Shown: piece by piece, positions 33,951 through 44,429 of the stretch | Layout: every line of letters begins with the position of its first letter | Position numbering within the stretch: position 1 is the stretch's first letter | From: Ailurus styani | Taxonomy: Eukaryota; Chordata; Mammalia; Carnivora; Ailuridae | DNA length: 64,000 nucleotides | Direction: 5' to 3' | NCBI GenBank assembly: GCA_002007465.1 | Contig: LNAC01000032.1 | Location: 3,267,542 to 3,331,541 of the forward strand | Position numbers and translations under genes: made by a program | The notes under the pieces: generated by a model | The model's database searches: none | What the model saw: only the letters and a program-made list of their open reading frames with translations | Told to the model about the DNA's origin: nothing

Positions 33951-34148
33951 TTAAAAAAATTTTTTATTATTTGTCCCAGGGGTACAGGTCTGTGAATCAT
34001 CAGGCTTACACCTTTCACAGCATTCACCATAGCAAAAACCCTCCCCAATGTCCATAACCCATCCACCCTATCCCTACCCTCCCACCCCCCAGTAACCCTC
34101 AGTTTGTTTTGTGAGATTAAGAGTCTCTTATGGTTTGTCTCCTTCCTG
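33951..34148 (-). mobile_element. Young 5'-truncated LINE-1 3' end, inverted
   Basis: Only ~200 bp are kept. TTTTTTATTATTTGTCCCAGGGGTACAGGTCTGTGAATCATCAGG runs on to CAACCATAGC-like (here CATAGCAAAAACCCTCCCC) and CAGTAACCCTCAGTTTGTTTTGTGAG. It is nearly the reverse complement of the L1 tail at 9640-9880. The 14-bp target duplication ATTAAAGTGCTTTT is perfect (33937-33950 and 34149-34162). Confidence 0.94.
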
Positions 34149-34162
34149 ATTAAAGTGCTTTT

Positions 34163-35685
34163 CTTATGCTTTTTTTTCCTTCCAGGACTTTTCCTGATTT
34201 GAAAGCTTTTGGAAGCTTTATTGTATTTAAATATCCATAGGAGACAAGATTTCAGTAGACTTCTTCATACTCTTAAAAATTTTGTAGTCAAGAAAGTAAA
34301 TTAACTAATTTATGGAGGAAGTGAGGTAAGTAAAGTGGTTTGCTTCTTCTGCACATCACTACACTGATGGCAATCATTATTCTAATACCTTTTACTATGC
34401 TTCAAAGAACTTTTATATATGCTATCTCATTAGGTTAGTAAGGCAAAGAAGTCAATGTCCAAACGATCATTTTGGTAAATACAGACTCAAAGATCCTGTC
34501 GAAGATATCATCCACATAGGCCATCAGGAGCCCACTGAAATTTCCTTCCCACTCTGGGTGATTATTCTATCTAGTAAATTAAATTTGAGATCAGTACATC
34601 TCTTTCCTTCAGATTTCTTCTTGACCTTACTTCTCTCCCTCAAACACCTTTGAGTATATGTGAACACCCATAACATTTTGGCATCTGAGACAACTCAGAG
34701 TGGTGTAGTTTATTTCCTACTTCTTACAGATAGCAAGCAGCAAGGCTGGGCTTAGAACTGCAACCGAGGAGAATTTTTCTTGTTGAAATTATCAAAAGTC
34801 CATCCACCTTTCCTTTAGCTTTGAATGTCTGTTCTGGTGACCACCAGAATTCAAACCTGCAATATTTAAAAAAAAAAAAAAAAGACCGCCATGCTCTTGG
34901 TATTTCTTTTCTATTCATATCATTTGACAGGGTGTGAGGAACATTTCTTTACAGGCTTCCCACTTCTTTTTTCAGGCCGTTCATACAAATGACTATGTAG
35001 GAATATGGTTAAGACCTGGGGCATAATTGTGTCTATTTATAGTATATCTATTGTGTAAAAGACTGCATTGTTTTTTTTTAAATATATGGTAGTTACAGGC
35101 GCCCTGCCGTGGTGCCCTTCCCTCTGGGAGAAAATTCTTCTCACCCAAATTTATCAGTGTTGGCTGCAGGACTTGTGTTAGCAAAGGGAATGTGAGCAGA
35201 ATGGACACATCATACTCTCGGAGCGTGGGTTTCAGACCAGCTGCGTATACTGCCATTGTTCTTCACCTCTTCCTGCAGAAAAACATATCTCAGATTGGGG
35301 CCACTTCTTCTGCTTGCTTGTGGGAATACAGCAAAGCATGGGGAAGGGCCACAGCTAACTCACAGCTGAAGTCACGTGAGTGAGAAACAAAACCTTTGTC
35401 ATAAGTTGCTGCGGTTTGGAGGTTGGTGGGTATCACAACACAATATAGCATGTGCTGATTGACAGCACATACTGTATTTCTCTGGGGCCACTGGTTGTAC
35501 ACATAATGGCTTTTGATACATTTTTCCATGGATAATTTTGACATAAATAAATTTCTCAATCAGGTAATTACATCTGGTACCCAGACCAGATATTGTCCCA
35601 ACAGCTAAAACTATACGTCTATATTGCTATTCACTGATCTTACAAAAAGAAAGGAACATGAGCTTCTATTTTAATAATGCTATAT
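34163..35685. other. Unique DNA, possible MIR scraps
   Basis: Phrases near 34395-34500 (TTTTATATATGCTATCTCATTAGG) and 34730-34790 may be MIR remnants but are too decayed to call. The frames at 34993-35559 on both strands show no domain. No gene is supported. Confidence 0.35.
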
Positions 35686-35689
35686 ATTT

Positions 35690-35870
35690 ACTATCACATT
35701 ATAGTTGATAAACACTTTCATATATGGTATCTTATATTCACAGCAATTCTGTGTAATAAGTATTCTCATCTCCATTTTGTACAGGGAACACTGGTGAAAT
35801 TTAGAGATGGAACACGTTATCCACAAATTCTGCATGAGTAAAGGTGGACAAGGAATAAAAGGTGGACAAG
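35690..35870 (+). mobile_element. MIR fossil
   Basis: TATGGTATCTTATATTCACAGCAATTCTGTGTAATAAGTATTCTCATCTCCATTTTGTACAG, then GAGATGGAACACG, follows the MIR core and 3' half. Confidence 0.6.
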
Positions 35871-36564
35871 AACTAAAAAATAGTTTTCCCTATTAATATT
35901 AATAGGTTCAGTGCCTCTCCCCCTGTCCACTATTTCGCAGTTGTTACCATCATGGGTGACTTTATTTTATGGTTAGTTTTCTTTTTAATAAGTTTATACA
36001 AATACTTAAGTTTGCAGATGGCATTTGTAAGCACCATATTGAAAACCACTTAGGTTGACATATATGGGAAATTTTGAGGATTCAATTCTTTTCCCTGGAT
36101 GAAAATCAACTGTAATGGGGTCATAGAAGTTAAAATGAAGCTTGTCCAATATATAGTGATCGGGATACCATGGACTTTCAGAAATTAAGAAATATTAATG
36201 TTTTGTTCTGCTCTTATGCTCACCCATCACTTCTTAGTGATGGTGACAAAATCACAGTAGTGAAATTGGACTAAAACATGCATGCATCCTATCTGATTTC
36301 ACTAGAGCTGGTATGTGTTTCTGCATCAAATAGCAAGAAGATGACAATACTGGTCATAAATCTTATGTGATATTAAGACAACTACTGGTAAATCAGAGTG
36401 AGTCCTACTCTACATTTCTATAACCAGTTTATTTTTGCTACATAGACATAGTATACATAATATACTACTATCCATACTACATAGTATAACAAAGTTCAAT
36501 GAAAATTTTAGTTCTCTGTTTAGTTCTCTTTCCTTTCTCTTTGTGTGTATGATTGTTGATGGAT
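35871..36564. other. Unique AT-rich DNA
   Basis: No exon or repeat family was recognised. Confidence 0.35.
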
Positions 36565-36581
36565 AAAGAAGGTATAGGATA

Positions 36582-36775
36582 GGGTGCCTGGGTGGCTCAG
36601 TGGGTTAAAGCCGCTGCCTTCGGCTCAGGTCATGATCCCAGGGTCCTGGGATCGAGGCCCACATCGGGCTCTCTGCTCCGCGGGGAGCCTGCTTCCTCCT
36701 CTCTCTCTGCCTGCCTCTCTGCCTGCTTGTAATCTCTCTCTCTGTGTCAAATGAATAAATAAAATATTAAAAAAA
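36582..36775 (+). mobile_element. CAN-SINE, young, with both pol III boxes
   Basis: GGGTGCCTGGGTGGCTCAGTGGGTTAAAGCCGCTGCCTTCGGCTCAGG keeps an intact A-box (TGGCTCAGTGG). The B-box GATCGAGGC is also intact. The tail is AATGAATAAATAAAATATTAAAA. The 17-bp target duplication AAAGAAGGTATAGGATA is perfect (36565-36581 and 36776-36792). It retains several CpG sites, which decay quickly, so it is among the youngest elements here. Confidence 0.96.
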
Positions 36776-36792
36776 AAAGAAGGTATAGGATA

Positions 36793-37541
36793 ACTCTTCC
36801 ATGGAAGTGATAAAACTGTTCTTTTCTAGAAGTAAGTTGTGCAACCTACAAGTTGGCATGCATGATAAATGTGCATGCTTTTTAAAACATGCCTCTTACT
36901 TCCTACTGCGTACATAAAGATCTGTGCACATATGTATGTGTACATGTCATGTTTCTAAATTGGCCCTGTATTGCTTTAAATTGCTTAAAATCTTGACTGT
37001 TGTTGCTATATGTAGTTTTTATATATCATTGTTATATATAACTGTAGAAGTTTGATAATTTCAAACAAACATTATGATGTTACCAAAACTGTTTTAAATG
37101 TGGTAAAAGTTTCTTAGCCAGGCTAAAAATTAACTAAATATATTTTCACCAATTTATTTACTTGTTATCATAAAACTTCCTCCAACTGAATATTCATAAT
37201 AGGGCAGAAAGATCACAGTGGCAACATAAAGTAAATAATGGGCAAATTTTATTTGTTAAACAATGTCACTCAAATCTGTATTTGATCATATGTTATATAC
37301 TAAGTTCAATAGACAATAATTAATATGATAAAAAACAAGAGGCTGCAAACAATTAGCATATATTATTGTGTTATATCTAAACATCCTGTTATTAAACATT
37401 TCTTTTGAATGAGTAAATGCTCACCCTAATAAATACTTACAGTATCAAACTAGCAGATTATAAGGAGAGTACAAAGTTAAGAGTTTTGATTTGTTACTCT
37501 AGCAGAGAATGGGAAATCATATGTTTAGATCGACTCCACCG
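36793..37541. other. Unique AT-rich DNA
   Basis: No exon or repeat family was recognised. ATATATCATTGTTATATATAAC near 37020-37042 is a minor AT palindrome. Confidence 0.35.
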
Positions 37542-37601
37542 TATATACATATATATACATATATATATGTATATACATATATGTGTGTGTATATATATAT
37601 T
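37542..37601. repeat. AT-rich palindromic microsatellite
   Basis: TATATACATATATATACATATATATATGTATATACATATATG contains a near-perfect inverted repeat (ATATATACAT against ATGTATATAC), followed by GTGTGTGTATATATATAT. It could extrude a cruciform or break during copying. Confidence 0.85.
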
Positions 37602-37621
37602 AGGCACTATTATACACACTT

Positions 37622-37785
37622 TATTTTTTTTCTTTTCTTTTCTTTTATTGTTGTTATTATGTTCAGTTAGCCAATGTATAGTACATCATTAGTTTTTGAC
37701 GTAGTGTTCAGTGTTTCATTAGTTGCGTATGACACCCAGTGCTCATCACAACCCATGCCCTCCTTAATGCCCATCACCCTGTTAC
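37622..37785 (-). mobile_element. Short 5'-truncated LINE-1, inverted
   Basis: A T-rich start with TTTTCTTTTCTTTTC is followed by TATGTTCAGTTAGCCAATGTATAGTACATCATTAGTTTTTGACG, CACCCAGTGCTCATCACAACCC and CTTAATGCCCATCACCC. This is the last ~165 bp of carnivore L1 in reverse. Only a weak flanking duplicate is visible. Confidence 0.88.
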
Positions 37786-38091
37786 TGTATTTTATGTTGA
37801 GATGGTATAATCCAGATAGAAGCCTTCTGAAAGACCATTTCCTTTATCAATGAAAGCAACAGTAGACTGCAGCTTTAGGCTTCAGAACTGTTCATTTTAG
37901 TTCTAGGATCATGTTTCATCTACCAGGAAGTGGTTTTATCTTGCATTTAAGGAAAATATCACATGAGCAGTGATGGCACAGCATGACCAGTGGAAGGAAT
38001 TATACATGACACGCAGATGCTTGAGGCTTGGGCAGTGTAGGGGTAAAGAGTATGTAGAAAACTGGGGGTTTGGAGCTAAACAAAATCAAAT

Positions 38092-38281
38092 TTTATTTTA
38101 TTTTTTTAGTTTATCTTTTTAAGGATTTTATTTATTTACTTGAGAGAGAGAGAGAGAGAGAGAGAATGAGTGCACACATGAGCAAGGCGGCAGGGTAGCA
38201 GGAGAAGCAGGATCCCTGGACGCACAGATCATGACCTGAGCCGAAGGCAGACGCCTAACCAACTGAACCACCCAGGCCCCC
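38092..38281 (-). mobile_element. CAN-SINE, inverted
   Basis: AAGGATTTTATTTATTTACTTGAGAGAGAG runs on to GATCATGACCTGAGCCGAAGGCAGACGCC and AACTGAACCACCCAGGCCCC. A deletion in the middle joins GATCCCTGGACGC to CACAGATCATG. Target duplication AAAATCAAAT is perfect (38082-38091 and 38282-38291). Confidence 0.93.
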
Positions 38282-38529
38282 AAAATCAAATATTAAAATG
38301 ATATTTCCTTTTGCTAATTCTAAGATTTTTGTTCTTATAGAAATATGAAATCCAGATCATTAGAGCTCTTTATTAGTTGTACTTTTATTTTCCTAATAAT
38401 GGGTATTATCTTATTATATGAGACATTGTCTCTTTTAACTTCAAATCATGCACATTAGTTTTCTTGTATAAAATATTATAGAATATAATTTCAAGCTAAT
38501 TTGCCTTATCTTGCTGCCTGATTGATTTT

Positions 38530-38740
38530 TATTTTATTTTATTTTATTTTTAAGATTTTATTCATTTATTTGACAGAGAGAGGGATCACAAGTAGGCAGA
38601 GAAGCAGGCAGAGAGAGAGGAGGAAGCAGGCTCCCCGCTGAGCAGAGAGCCCGACGCAGGCCTTGATCCCGGGACCCTGAGATCATGACCTGAGCCGAGG
38701 GCAGAGGCTTTAACCCACTGAGCCACCCAGGCACCCAGCG
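38530..38740 (-). mobile_element. CAN-SINE, inverted, young-looking
   Basis: (ATTTT)n and AAGATTTTATTCATTTATTTGACAG run on to GAGCCACCCAGGCACCC. Several CpGs are kept. Target duplication TGATTGATTTT lies at 38519-38529 and 38741-38751. Confidence 0.94.
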
Positions 38741-39317
38741 TGATTGATTTTAATCATGTAACTCATATTCATAAATGTTTGGAGATTTTTACTGTGGTTC
38801 ATGATCATCATTATATGCAGCTAGGCTATAACCAAAATTTTGTCTATCTCATGTACTAGGCTGTAAGAATAGAGTAGAGGTATTGGTCTATCTGTAGTGA
38901 TATTGACAATAGAAAAGTAAGAAAAAGTTTCAACTATGGACTAGTATGACACTCTGCTTCTAACATTGTCTTTTCCCATGTTGATTCAGCAAAGAGAAAG
39001 GAACAACAGCAAACTTGACTGGTCTGGTCTCTATAAACATGCATCACAGGTAACTGAGAGAATCATGAAACAAAGCTGTTTCCCCCATTTTTTAATATTA
39101 CTATAATTCTGAAATCTAAGAAAGATATTTTGCAAGGAAAGACATTCCTTATTTACTAGGACCCCTTTCTCTCATCACCATCTAAAAAATAAAAATAACA
39201 GAATGAAGTTTTATGATGTCATTTATGATTTGTATTTTGATGGGATTTGCAATTAACCCAAATTAGAGTAAATCACCATAATATATAAAAATTTTGGAAA
39301 AAGATTTACTTAAAATT

Positions 39318-40640
39318 TATTAGAACTTATATCTTTAAAGTTTTAGATGTACAGAAAATTTTAGAAAGAATTAGTACAGAGTTCCCATATAACCCCTTCA
39401 CCCAGTTTCCCCTATTATTTTTCCCCCTATTATTGATATCTTACATTTGTATGGTATATTTGCTAAAATTAATGGAAAATAATGATATATTATTATTAAC
39501 TAAAGTCCATTTTTTTTATATTTCCTTAATTTTTACCTGATTATTTTTTTCTGTATCAAGATCCAACCCAGTATCCCGTATTATATTTACTTGTTATGTC
39601 TCTTAGGCTCCTCTTGGCTGTGACTGTTTCTCAGGTATTGGTTGTTTTGATGTCCTTGAGAGTCTTGAGTATTGGTAAAATATTTTATAAGATGACCCTG
39701 AGTTGGAATTTGATGTTTTTCTCAAGATTAGACTGGTTAGATTAGAGGTTGTTAATTTGGAGGAAGAAGAGGACCGACGGAAAGTACTCTTTTAATCATA
39801 TCACATCAAGGGTACATACTATCATCATGATTTACTACTGATGCTATTAACCTTGAGCACCTGGCTGTGAAAGTATTCATCAGAATTTTCCATTGTGACA
39901 TTACTCTATTTTCCACATCACCCCCATACTAAGCAATTGGGAAGGAAATTACTATGTACAGTCCACACTTAAGGAATGGAAAAATTTTTTGGAGTTCTTC
40001 TAAATAGAGATTTACTTCTTCCCCCTCTTTTAAATATTTATTTGATTATTTATATCAGTATGCATTCACAAATATTCATTTATACTTTGGGTTATAGTCC
40101 AACTACTTCATTTTCTTTGTTCAAATGTTCCAGTTTTTGTCATTGAGATCGCTTTTATTTGGCTTCTGTTCCTTTGAAATACACTCGCCAATGTAGTTTT
40201 CTTTTTCTGGAGCATTTTATTAATTTCTGACACCACAAAATAGTCTAAGATTATCTTGTAGATTTTATGCCCAGTCTAAGAATCAGCCATTTTTCCAACA
40301 AAGACTAGTTTCTTTTACATGAGAATGGTATGAAAAACCAAGACTTTGTACTAGATCTAGGTACTAGTGTTCTTGTTTCTATTGAGATGTCATTACTTTA
40401 AAGACTTCTTAGGTGACAAAACAAGGAGGTATGTGTGTTTATACTAACTCATGTATATGCACTTTTCTATATGCCTGTATCTATAAATATTTCTGTTTGT
40501 AATCATCTGTATCTATATTAAGCTAAACATAAGTTCAGACTGATGTCTCCAAATCTAATCTAATACATGGATCATTCTAGCCTCCTCCTCATGCTTATCT
40601 GAATTCCCACTCCAGCAGTGAGGAACCTGGGTCCTACCAT
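39318..40640 (-). mobile_element. Ancient L1M-type 3' UTR, inverted
   Basis: A long run of phrases follows an old L1 3' UTR read in reverse. ACAGAGTTCCCATATAACCCCTTCACCCAGTTTCCCC comes first. CTTAGGCTCCTCTTGGCTGTGAC and TATAAGATGACCCTGAG follow. Then TCACATCAAGGGTACATACTATCATCATG and CACACTTAAGGAATGG, ACTTTGGGTTATAGTCCAACTAC, and TCAGCCATTTTTCCAAC. TATATTAAGCTAAACATAAGTTCAGACTGATG ends the match. The identification is from consensus memory, so the subfamily is not named. Confidence 0.7.
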
Positions 40641-40671
40641 CTAACATCCAGTAACTGAATTATTTAATTAT

Positions 40672-41310
40672 GTTCATGCTTTATGGCTCAGCATGGGGTC
40701 TACCATGGTGCATGTTCCACGGGAGTTAGAAAAGAATGTGGATTTTTCCGTCGTTGGGTGGGAATAGTCTATAAATGTCAATTAGATCCACATATTTAAC
40801 AATATCCTCACTGATTTTCTGTTTGTTTCATCAATCAGTTACTGTAGGAAGAGTGTTCAAGTCTTCGCCTGTAATAGTGGATGTGTCTGTTTCTCTTTTC
40901 AGTTCTATTAGTTTTTGCTTCATGTATTTTAATACTCCACTGTTAGGTATATGTGTGTTAAAGATTCTTATATCTTCTTGGACATAAAAATTGATCCTTT
41001 TATCATTACATAATGCCCCTCTTTATCCCTGGTAAGTTTCCTTATTCTGAAGTCAGCTTTACCTGAAATTAATATAGCTAGTCAAGCTCTTTCTTTGTGT
41101 TATAATGGTATATCTTTCTTTACACCTTTACTTTTAACCTATGCTTTTATATTAAAGTTTTTTTTATTTGTTTTGTTTTGGTTTTTTGTGGACAACATAT
41201 AGTAGGGTCTGGTTTTTTTTATCTACTCTGACTAACTGTCTTTTAATCGGTACATTAAGGTAATTCACATTGAAAGCAGTTATTAATGTAGCTGGGTTAA
41301 TATCTACCAT
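40672..41310 (-). mobile_element. Fossil L1 ORF2 endonuclease region, inverted
   Basis: The minus strand reads a decayed start of L1 ORF2. Segments include KYMKQKLIELKRETDTSTI, then after two stop codons NKQKISEDIVKYVDLIDIYR (DLIDIYR is encoded opposite 40768-40788). These belong to the apurinic endonuclease-like domain at the N-terminus of ORF2p. The reading is cut by stops and frameshifts, so it is a pseudogene of a LINE and not a host gene. Sequence to the right continues upstream in the element. Confidence 0.8.
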
Positions 41311-41825
41311 GTTTGTAGCTGTTTTCTATTTGTTGCACTTGTTTTTTAATTTCTTCCCCCTCCTTTTTCTGCCTTCTTTTGTTTTATTATTTTTTTGACT
41401 TCTCTTATTTTAATCGTATAATTTATATAATTCAATTTTCTCCTTTCTTTAACACATACATTTTACGTCCTTTTTAATTTCTTTTAGTGGTTGCACTACA
41501 GTTTGCAATATAACTTTTTTTTATGACTCTAAGTCTGCTTTTAAATAACACTAACTACTTGGGTAGTGCTGGAGTTTTATTTTTGGAATTTTTTAATAGT
41601 ATTCCCATTTCTCCCTCCTATTCCTTAAAAATTACTGTAACTCATTTCAGTTATCTATTTGCTATAATTACAGAGTACATTTTATTTTTATTACTTTAAT
41701 AAATATTTTCTATTAGACTAAAAGTAAGAAAAATAAAGCATTTCATTTTATATTCATATTCCTTCTCCAATTCTTTCCCATTCTTTAGGTATATCTGAGT
41801 TTCTGACCTATATTACTTTCTCCCT
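41311..41825 (-). mobile_element. Ancient L1 upstream region, inverted
   Basis: Continuation of the inverted L1. TACCATGTTTGTAGCTGTTTTCTATTTGTTGCACTTG, TTTTTCTGCCTTCTTTTG and TTTTAGTGGTTGCACTACAGTTTGCAATATAAC match the region before the endonuclease domain in old L1s. No frame is open. Confidence 0.6.
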
Positions 41826-42140
41826 GAAAAAAAATTTTTTAAAGACTTTATTTTAGAGAAGTTTTAGGTTCACAGAAAAATTGAATGGAAGGTACAGATA
41901 TTTCCTATATGCTTCCTCCCCTTCCACATGCATAGTTTTCCATTATTACCATACCCACAAGAGTGTCACATTTGCTACAATTGATGAACCTACACTGACA
42001 CATCATAGTCACCCCAAATCCATATTTTATCTTTTTGGTATTGTACATTCTCGGGAAACATGTAAAATAACATGTATTTATTATTATAGTATCACACAGA
42101 ATATTTTCACGTCCCTAAAAATCTTATGGGCTCCCCTCAA
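41826..42140 (-). mobile_element. Second ancient L1M 3' UTR fragment, inverted
   Basis: AGACTTTATTTTAGAGAAGTTTTAGGTTCACAG is followed by ATGGAAGGTACAGATATTTCC and ATTTGCTACAATTGATGAACCTACACTGACACATCATAGTCACC. It is a separate old L1 3' UTR lying within the inverted L1 series. The 129-codon plus-strand frame crossing it is an accident. Confidence 0.65.
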
Positions 42141-42144
42141 AGAA

Positions 42145-42278
42145 CTTATTTTAATATTTCTTGCAGAGCAGGTTTATTGGCAACAAATTCCCTCAGTTTT
42201 TGTTTATCGGAGAAATTCTTTATTTCTCCTTCACACTTGTAGGATCGTTTTCCTGGACATAGAATTTTAGGTTAACTC
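42145..42278 (-). mobile_element. Ancient L1 5'-side fragment before SINE, inverted
   Basis: TTTAATATTTCTTGCAGAGCAGGTTTATTGGCAACAAATTCCCTCAG and CTTTATTTCTCCTTCACACTTG resume the inverted L1 after the fragment above. The SINE at 42279 splits it. Confidence 0.55.
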
Positions 42279-42484
42279 CCTTTTTTTTTTTGTTTTCTTT
42301 TTAGATTTTATTAAATTTAGTTGTCAGAAAGAGAGAAAGAACACAAGCAGGGGGAACAGCAGGCAGAGGGAGAAGCAGGCTCCCCACTGAGCAAGTAGCC
42401 CAATGTGGGACTGGATCCCAGAAGTCTGGATCATGACCTGAGCCAAAAGCAAAGGCTTAACTGACTGAGCCACCCTGGCGTCCC
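42279..42484 (-). mobile_element. CAN-SINE, inverted, older
   Basis: CTTTTTAGATTTTATTAAATTTAGTTGTCAG runs on to GGATCATGACCTGAGCC and ACTGAGCCACCCTGGCGTCC. A 6-bp duplicate TAACTC flanks it (42273-42278 and 42485-42490). It is inserted in the ancient L1. Confidence 0.9.
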
Positions 42485-42790
42485 TAACTCTTTTCTTCTT
42501 TTAGTACTTTCAATGTTTCACTTCATTCTCTTCTTGCTTATACAGTTTTTTAAATGAAAAATCCACTGTAATTCTTATCTTTTATGTATGTAAGGGGATT
42601 TTTTTTTAAACCCTCTGCCTCCTTTTAAGAGTTTTTCCTCTGTCTTTGGTTTTCTGCAGTTTGAATATAATATATCTTGGTGTAGCCTATGGCTACAGAA
42701 GCTTCAATTTCCCCTAGTGTCCTTGTTTTTGTGTCCTCTGTTGTTGGGTTTCCCTAAGAACTCTTTTTAAAAATAGAGTTTGGGCCTTGT
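42485..42790 (-). mobile_element. Ancient L1 5'-side fragment after SINE, inverted
   Basis: TTTCAATGTTTCACTTCATTCTCTTCTTGC, then AAATCCACTGTAATTCTTATCTTT and TTGAATATAATATATCTTGGTGTAGCC, continues the L1 split by the SINE. Confidence 0.5.
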
Positions 42791-43795
42791 AACTCTTTAA
42801 ACTGTAATCCACTGTTATTATATTGGAGACTTATTGATGTGATGGTAAGGAGTTGAGAAGCGGGAGGAGAAGTGTTTTATAAGCTTATGATTAAATCTCA
42901 TTTATCGGATTTTCATCCTTAAGCTGTGACCTTCACGAGTGTTTCTTTTCCTTACCTGTTCTACTTTGTGAGAGTCAGAAAAACTAGAGAGGTTTGGAGT
43001 TGGGTAATTGTCCTTAAGTTTATGTGAGATAGGCTCTGGTAAAATCTTTTCACTTGAGAGTAAGCCTTTGTTATGGAGAACACACTGGAATTATTTCCAA
43101 CTGGTTACTTTCTCCCTCATTCTGCAAAAATAAGAGGTGATTTTTCTTGGCACTTTACCACAAGAACATGCTGAAGTTTCTGAGATACAATCCAAGAAAC
43201 TATGCTCCCATTCCCACTGCAATCTTTAAGAGTATCATTCTTAAGGTAGTCTACACTCTACTTCAAGCAGTTCATCAAATTAGCATTTAAGTTTTCCTAC
43301 CAGTTCATGGTCAAATGGCTTCTGCTTCAGCTAAGTTGATTTCAGCTCTGTTTCTCTATATTTGCATGTCTTTCTAGATTTTGGGGTAAAGGTTTGTCCT
43401 GTGATGTTGATTCTCTCACATGTCTAGCATAAAGCCATTGATTTTCAGTTTGTTCAGCTTTTTTTGTTGTTGTTGTTAAGTCTTGGAGCTATTACTTCCA
43501 AGCTGAAGTCATGTCAGAGCTGAAAGGAGAAGTCAATATTTACATTTTTGATAAGCAAAATCTCTGAATTTTTCTATTTCCAGGAATCTTATTTTTCTTA
43601 TGGAAAATAATCCTCACTGATGATAGCTGAGAGAGAAAAATTTCCAAGTCCATGAGGAAACTCATTGCCATGAGAGAAAAGTCACACATACAATAAAAGG
43701 AAGTACTTGAGGAACTAGAGTACCAGAATCTATTCTGAAAAGACTTTAAAGCAAGTATATTTAAAAGGTTAGAGGATAAAAGAAATAAAGTCCCT
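42791..43795. other. Unassigned AT-rich DNA
   Basis: This 1-kb stretch lies between two L1 regions. I do not recognise it. A short (TTG)n run stands near 43463-43477. No exon is supported. Confidence 0.35.
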
Positions 43796-43969
43796 AAGAA
43801 AAGTACAGGACTATATGATAGAATGAATACATAGATTTATGCATCAAACACAATTTTTGTAATTAAAAATGAAGGTTTGAAATAATGAAAAAAGTAGATG
43901 AATTAAAGCATTGACTGAATATAGGTAAAGAAAGAATTAGAAGGTAAATCTGAAGAAAACACTTAGAAT

Positions 43970-44420
43970 GCAGGTCAGAGATTAAAAGAGAAAAGTCAAA
44001 TTACAATTGAAGGAGGATACAATGAGAAGCTCTAATTTGTGTCTGAAAGGAGTCTCAGAAGGAGAAATTAGAAGGGGAGAGAAGAAAAATTTGTGATGTT
44101 ATAATTCCAAATTTTTAAGAGTCACAAAGGAATATGAGTCCTCTGAGTGAAAAAGCATGGCAAGTTCCTAGTAAGTTAAACAAATACAAACCCATTCCTT
44201 AAAAACATCATAGAGAAATTGCAAAACATTAGAGGAGAGGATAAAAGGAAAATTTTAAAGGTTACTAGAGAGTCAAAAAAGAATACATATAAATAAATAA
44301 CAATCACAATGACAGATTTCTTAGAAACATCAATAGATCTCAGAAGATACAGGACAAATATCTTTAAAGTACTGAGGGAATACCTGTTTATTTAGATTTA
44401 GATACCTTCCCCACATAATT
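43970..44420 (+). mobile_element. Possible ancient L1 5'-side fragment
   Basis: GGAGTCTCAGAAGGAGAAATTAGAAG is followed by ATTCCAAATTTTTAAGAGTC. CAGATTTCTTAGAAACATCAATAGATCTCAGAAG and ACAAATATCTTTAAAGTACTGAGGG complete it. This resembles the 5' side of old L1 elements on the plus strand. It is the opposite orientation to the same region at 42145-42790. Low certainty. Confidence 0.4.
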
Positions 44421-44429
44421 GTCAATAAA

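Noticed and set aside
41881..42270. 129-codon plus-strand frame
   Set aside because: It lies wholly over inverted ancient L1 3' UTR and adjacent L1 sequence; the coding sense of that L1 is on the other strand.
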